A stretch of DNA of 7,995 bases, from positions 1 to 7,995 of the forward strand of contig RGGS01000049.1 in assembly GCA_010024525.1 (NCBI GenBank), in the 5' to 3' direction. Source of the stretch: Verrucomicrobiota bacterium (GTDB lineage Bacteria > Verrucomicrobiota > Verrucomicrobiia > Methylacidiphilales > Verrucolacustridaceae). The notes beneath the pieces were generated by a model. The model was not told where the DNA came from. It was given only the letters and a program-made list of their open reading frames with translations, and did not search any database. Below, one piece after another: positions 7,201 through 7,995 of this stretch; the stretch's first letter is position 1, and the number at the start of each line of letters is the position of its first letter. The position numbers and the translations under genes were made by a program.

Positions 7201-7995
7201 CTGACCTCCGCCAACTTTACCGCCGACAAGTGGGTACCCCTCACCGTCAATGGAACGGTTCCGGCCAACACGGCCAAGGTGCAGGTGATCAGCGAATTTG
7301 TGCAGAGCGCCTCCACGGGCAATGGCGCGGTTTATCTGGACGATCTCTCGATCGGTTTTGGCACGATTAACGCTACCGCCACGGTGGGCTCCTCGACCTA
7401 TACGCTGACCTGGTCGGACGAGTTCGATGGCACGGCCATCAATTCCGCCAACTGGACCCCGGAGACCGGAGCGGGCGGTTGGGGCAATAACGAGCAGCAG
7501 ACCTACACCACCAATAGCTCCAATCTGCGGATCGATAACGGAAGTCTGATTCTGCAGGCAGTAAAGTCGGGAACCGCCTGGACGTCCGCACGAATCAAAT
7601 CCCAAGGATTGCGCAGCTTCCAATACGGCAAGATTGAATTTCGTGCCAAGCTCCCCTCGGGGGTCGGCCCTTGGCCGGCGGCCTGGCTTCTCGGCAACAA
7701 CATTTCCTCAGTCAACTGGCCCCAGTGCGGCGAGATTGACGTGATGGAATGGCGTGGCAACCCCACCAACGATGCCAGTACCGTGGGGCACGCCCTTCAC
7801 TCGGCATCTGCCAACGGGGCTAATCCGACTCAACCCGCCAACCGCTCCCCTGTGGTGAACCCCTCCAGCGCCTTCCACACTTACGCCGTGGTCTGGACGA
7901 GCAACAATCTGGTCTTCAGCGTCGACGGAGTCGACACGGCCACCCTCACCCCGCCTTCGGCCGATGCCGCCGCTTTCCGGCAGGAATTTTTCCTG
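4261..7995 (+). CDS. Secreted multidomain GH16 protein, catalytic domain C-terminal (cut by window edge)
   Basis: Open without a stop for 1245 codons to the window end; probably a secreted laminarinase-like beta-glucanase. A signal peptide covers residues 1-27 (hydrophobic 10-23, likely cleavage LPA|Q). Domains follow in order. Residues about 30-250 form a beta-sandwich ending FDDVKL. An IPT/TIG Ig-like domain spans 255-335 (VSPKCGPIGTPITITGTAFG). A CBM4/9-like domain spans 338-514 (ADPGFDIG...LLDNVVL). A choice-of-anchor-D/Hydin-like Ig domain spans about 518-630. An unassigned beta-rich stretch covers 632-835. A CBM4/9-like domain spans 838-1036 (NGSFELD...VYLDDLSIG). GH16 starts at about 1045 (YTLTWSDEFDG, WGNNEQQTYT, WTSARI, WPAAW), with the catalytic ExDxxE at E1158, D1160 and E1163. 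The final FRQEFFL aligns with FHREFFL of the first GH16 protein, so roughly 30-40 residues of this domain are missing. ATG 4261 follows an in-frame TAG at 4249-4251, with no Shine-Dalgarno sequence. Base composition rises near 5800, inside the gene. Confidence 0.9.
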   Translation, partial: MISRSWCTTISSLLFIIFVGLISSLPAQTTNIVYSEDFNSTKALVWAGSGDGVGSFSASIITNLTNSGFPTAPNSGYLALTANSSNKATNAGWWGVQILTNLSTPNGLGQTNLSKISLTAKVRAKGLPSNGAVAILRIMENGDNPGSYLQYKRVTFEPILLQGDDWKTIGGSFDTAGLTAAKGSIYNFSPTNTSYEITVELSGYNQATAPGYVAYNTPTGPSSAGRKNPGLAPNANIRVEFDDVKLAVTDPMAAFTAIGTVSPKCGPIGTPITITGTAFGTNPIVKFNGTSAVATVNTNGTVINTTVPSGATTGTITVIGSAGTAYSPLTFFVTTPTNLLADPGFDIGNNLDFWKAYNGARLVNAGNVYPDATVSWNEDGTPYLIIPGWEGQQDALVYQDQIPFMRGSGDYFTASFRAKFDQFYEASSTIVAFMSGNISTSFKEVDLTEEINQNRGTWHTYTVGFVASSSNLATMTGGATNGSIALKIQPLNRVTSITNAKTVLLDNVVLSQTNSAAIGPQIRVRINNVPQTDNGTNNLISPLVGKTSTYTVKVDNTGAQDLTISSVNLTGSFTLGGITPPVTIVPGSSQSFSIIAAPTSLATLSGILTINSNDKETSDQAFVVNLTATPVNLADSFNGSETASQLGWVPTASTTGLEGASSTSVTAGELQMNVDSSADVYPWSYSVAKTFASPGTLNLDSSSLLVNLKASGVYGGVTQNKVQVRLESLNSALAVTGSIQLGTWVDETTAGTSGGAGLYFSPDGINDRVVVLVPEGGSSYTQAGGTLSQTGVKTTFDASAPYYRLVIQMTDFEFDLDAGNLVQVDSVDLSLGVAPFSLANGSFELDATDFAVGNTPNGWTQYPAEGVSKNLVTNNASVYNQFDTNNTSTIFQAFAGGKAMKVYGQNYFPGGVWAGPTQTGVVYQEFPVGTTPSLTVGAVIHARGMAKVFSIDPLTANSTFNYGFKYMDQANNEISRQVTTLTSANFTADKWVPLTVNGTVPANTAKVQVISEFVQSASTGNGAVYLDDLSIGFGTINATATVGSSTYTLTWSDEFDGTAINSANWTPETGAGGWGNNEQQTYTTNSSNLRIDNGSLILQAVKSGTAWTSARIKSQGLRSFQYGKIEFRAKLPSGVGPWPAAWLLGNNISSVNWPQCGEIDVMEWRGNPTNDASTVGHALHSASANGANPTQPANRSPVVNPSSAFHTYAVVWTSNNLVFSVDGVDTATLTPPSADAAAFRQEFFL

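Noticed and set aside
6442..7623. 393-codon open frame on the minus strand inside the second GH16 gene
   Set aside because: The plus strand encodes clear CBM and GH16 domains across this whole stretch. The antisense product is Gly/Arg/Val-rich with no recognisable domain, as expected from the GC-rich third codon positions of the real gene.

Overview
The window most likely comes from a member of the Verrucomicrobiota, or a close relative in the PVC group. The evidence is indirect. Two very large, Asn/Thr/Ser-rich secreted proteins are built from strings of beta-sandwich domains. One of them ends in a Ca-binding DPDGDG hinge followed by a tail of the 'W..VPG.TY.. / ..FFRVR' kind, which is common in proteins of this phylum. 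Start codons lack clear Shine-Dalgarno sequences. No marker gene is present, so the assignment is an inference.

Layout: (i) 1-412, minus strand: the N-terminal third of a DctA-type C4-dicarboxylate/cation symporter, cut by the left window edge. (ii) 432-950, plus strand: a small membrane protein with about five membrane segments and no recognised family. Only 19 bp separate its start from the divergent dctA start, and those 19 bp contain a perfect 10-bp palindrome. (iii) 1019-4075, plus strand: a complete 1018-residue secreted glycoside hydrolase family 16 (GH16) enzyme with the catalytic domain at the N-terminus, followed by Ig-like and carbohydrate-binding-like domains. (iv) 4076-4260: an AT-rich spacer with a weak terminator-like hairpin and a near-consensus sigma70-type promoter (TTGACA-16 bp-TATAGT) whose predicted start lies almost on the next ATG. 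(v) 4261-7995, plus strand: a second multidomain secreted GH16 protein, open for 1245 codons and cut by the right edge. Here the catalytic domain comes last.

The two GH16 genes look like part of a polysaccharide-degradation locus. Both catalytic domains carry the ExDxxE (beta-bulge) signature and resemble the laminarinase / beta-1,3(4)-glucanase branch. Their accessory domains would hold the enzymes on insoluble glucan or on the cell surface. The DctA transporter could serve organic-acid uptake, but nothing in the sequence links it to glucan breakdown.

The most notable points are the opposite domain order of the two neighbouring GH16 proteins, a clear rise in GC content inside the second gene at a domain boundary near 5800, and the probably leaderless start of that gene. 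I found no RNA genes, CRISPR arrays, insertion sequences or toxin/defence systems, and nothing that amounts to a wholly new system.
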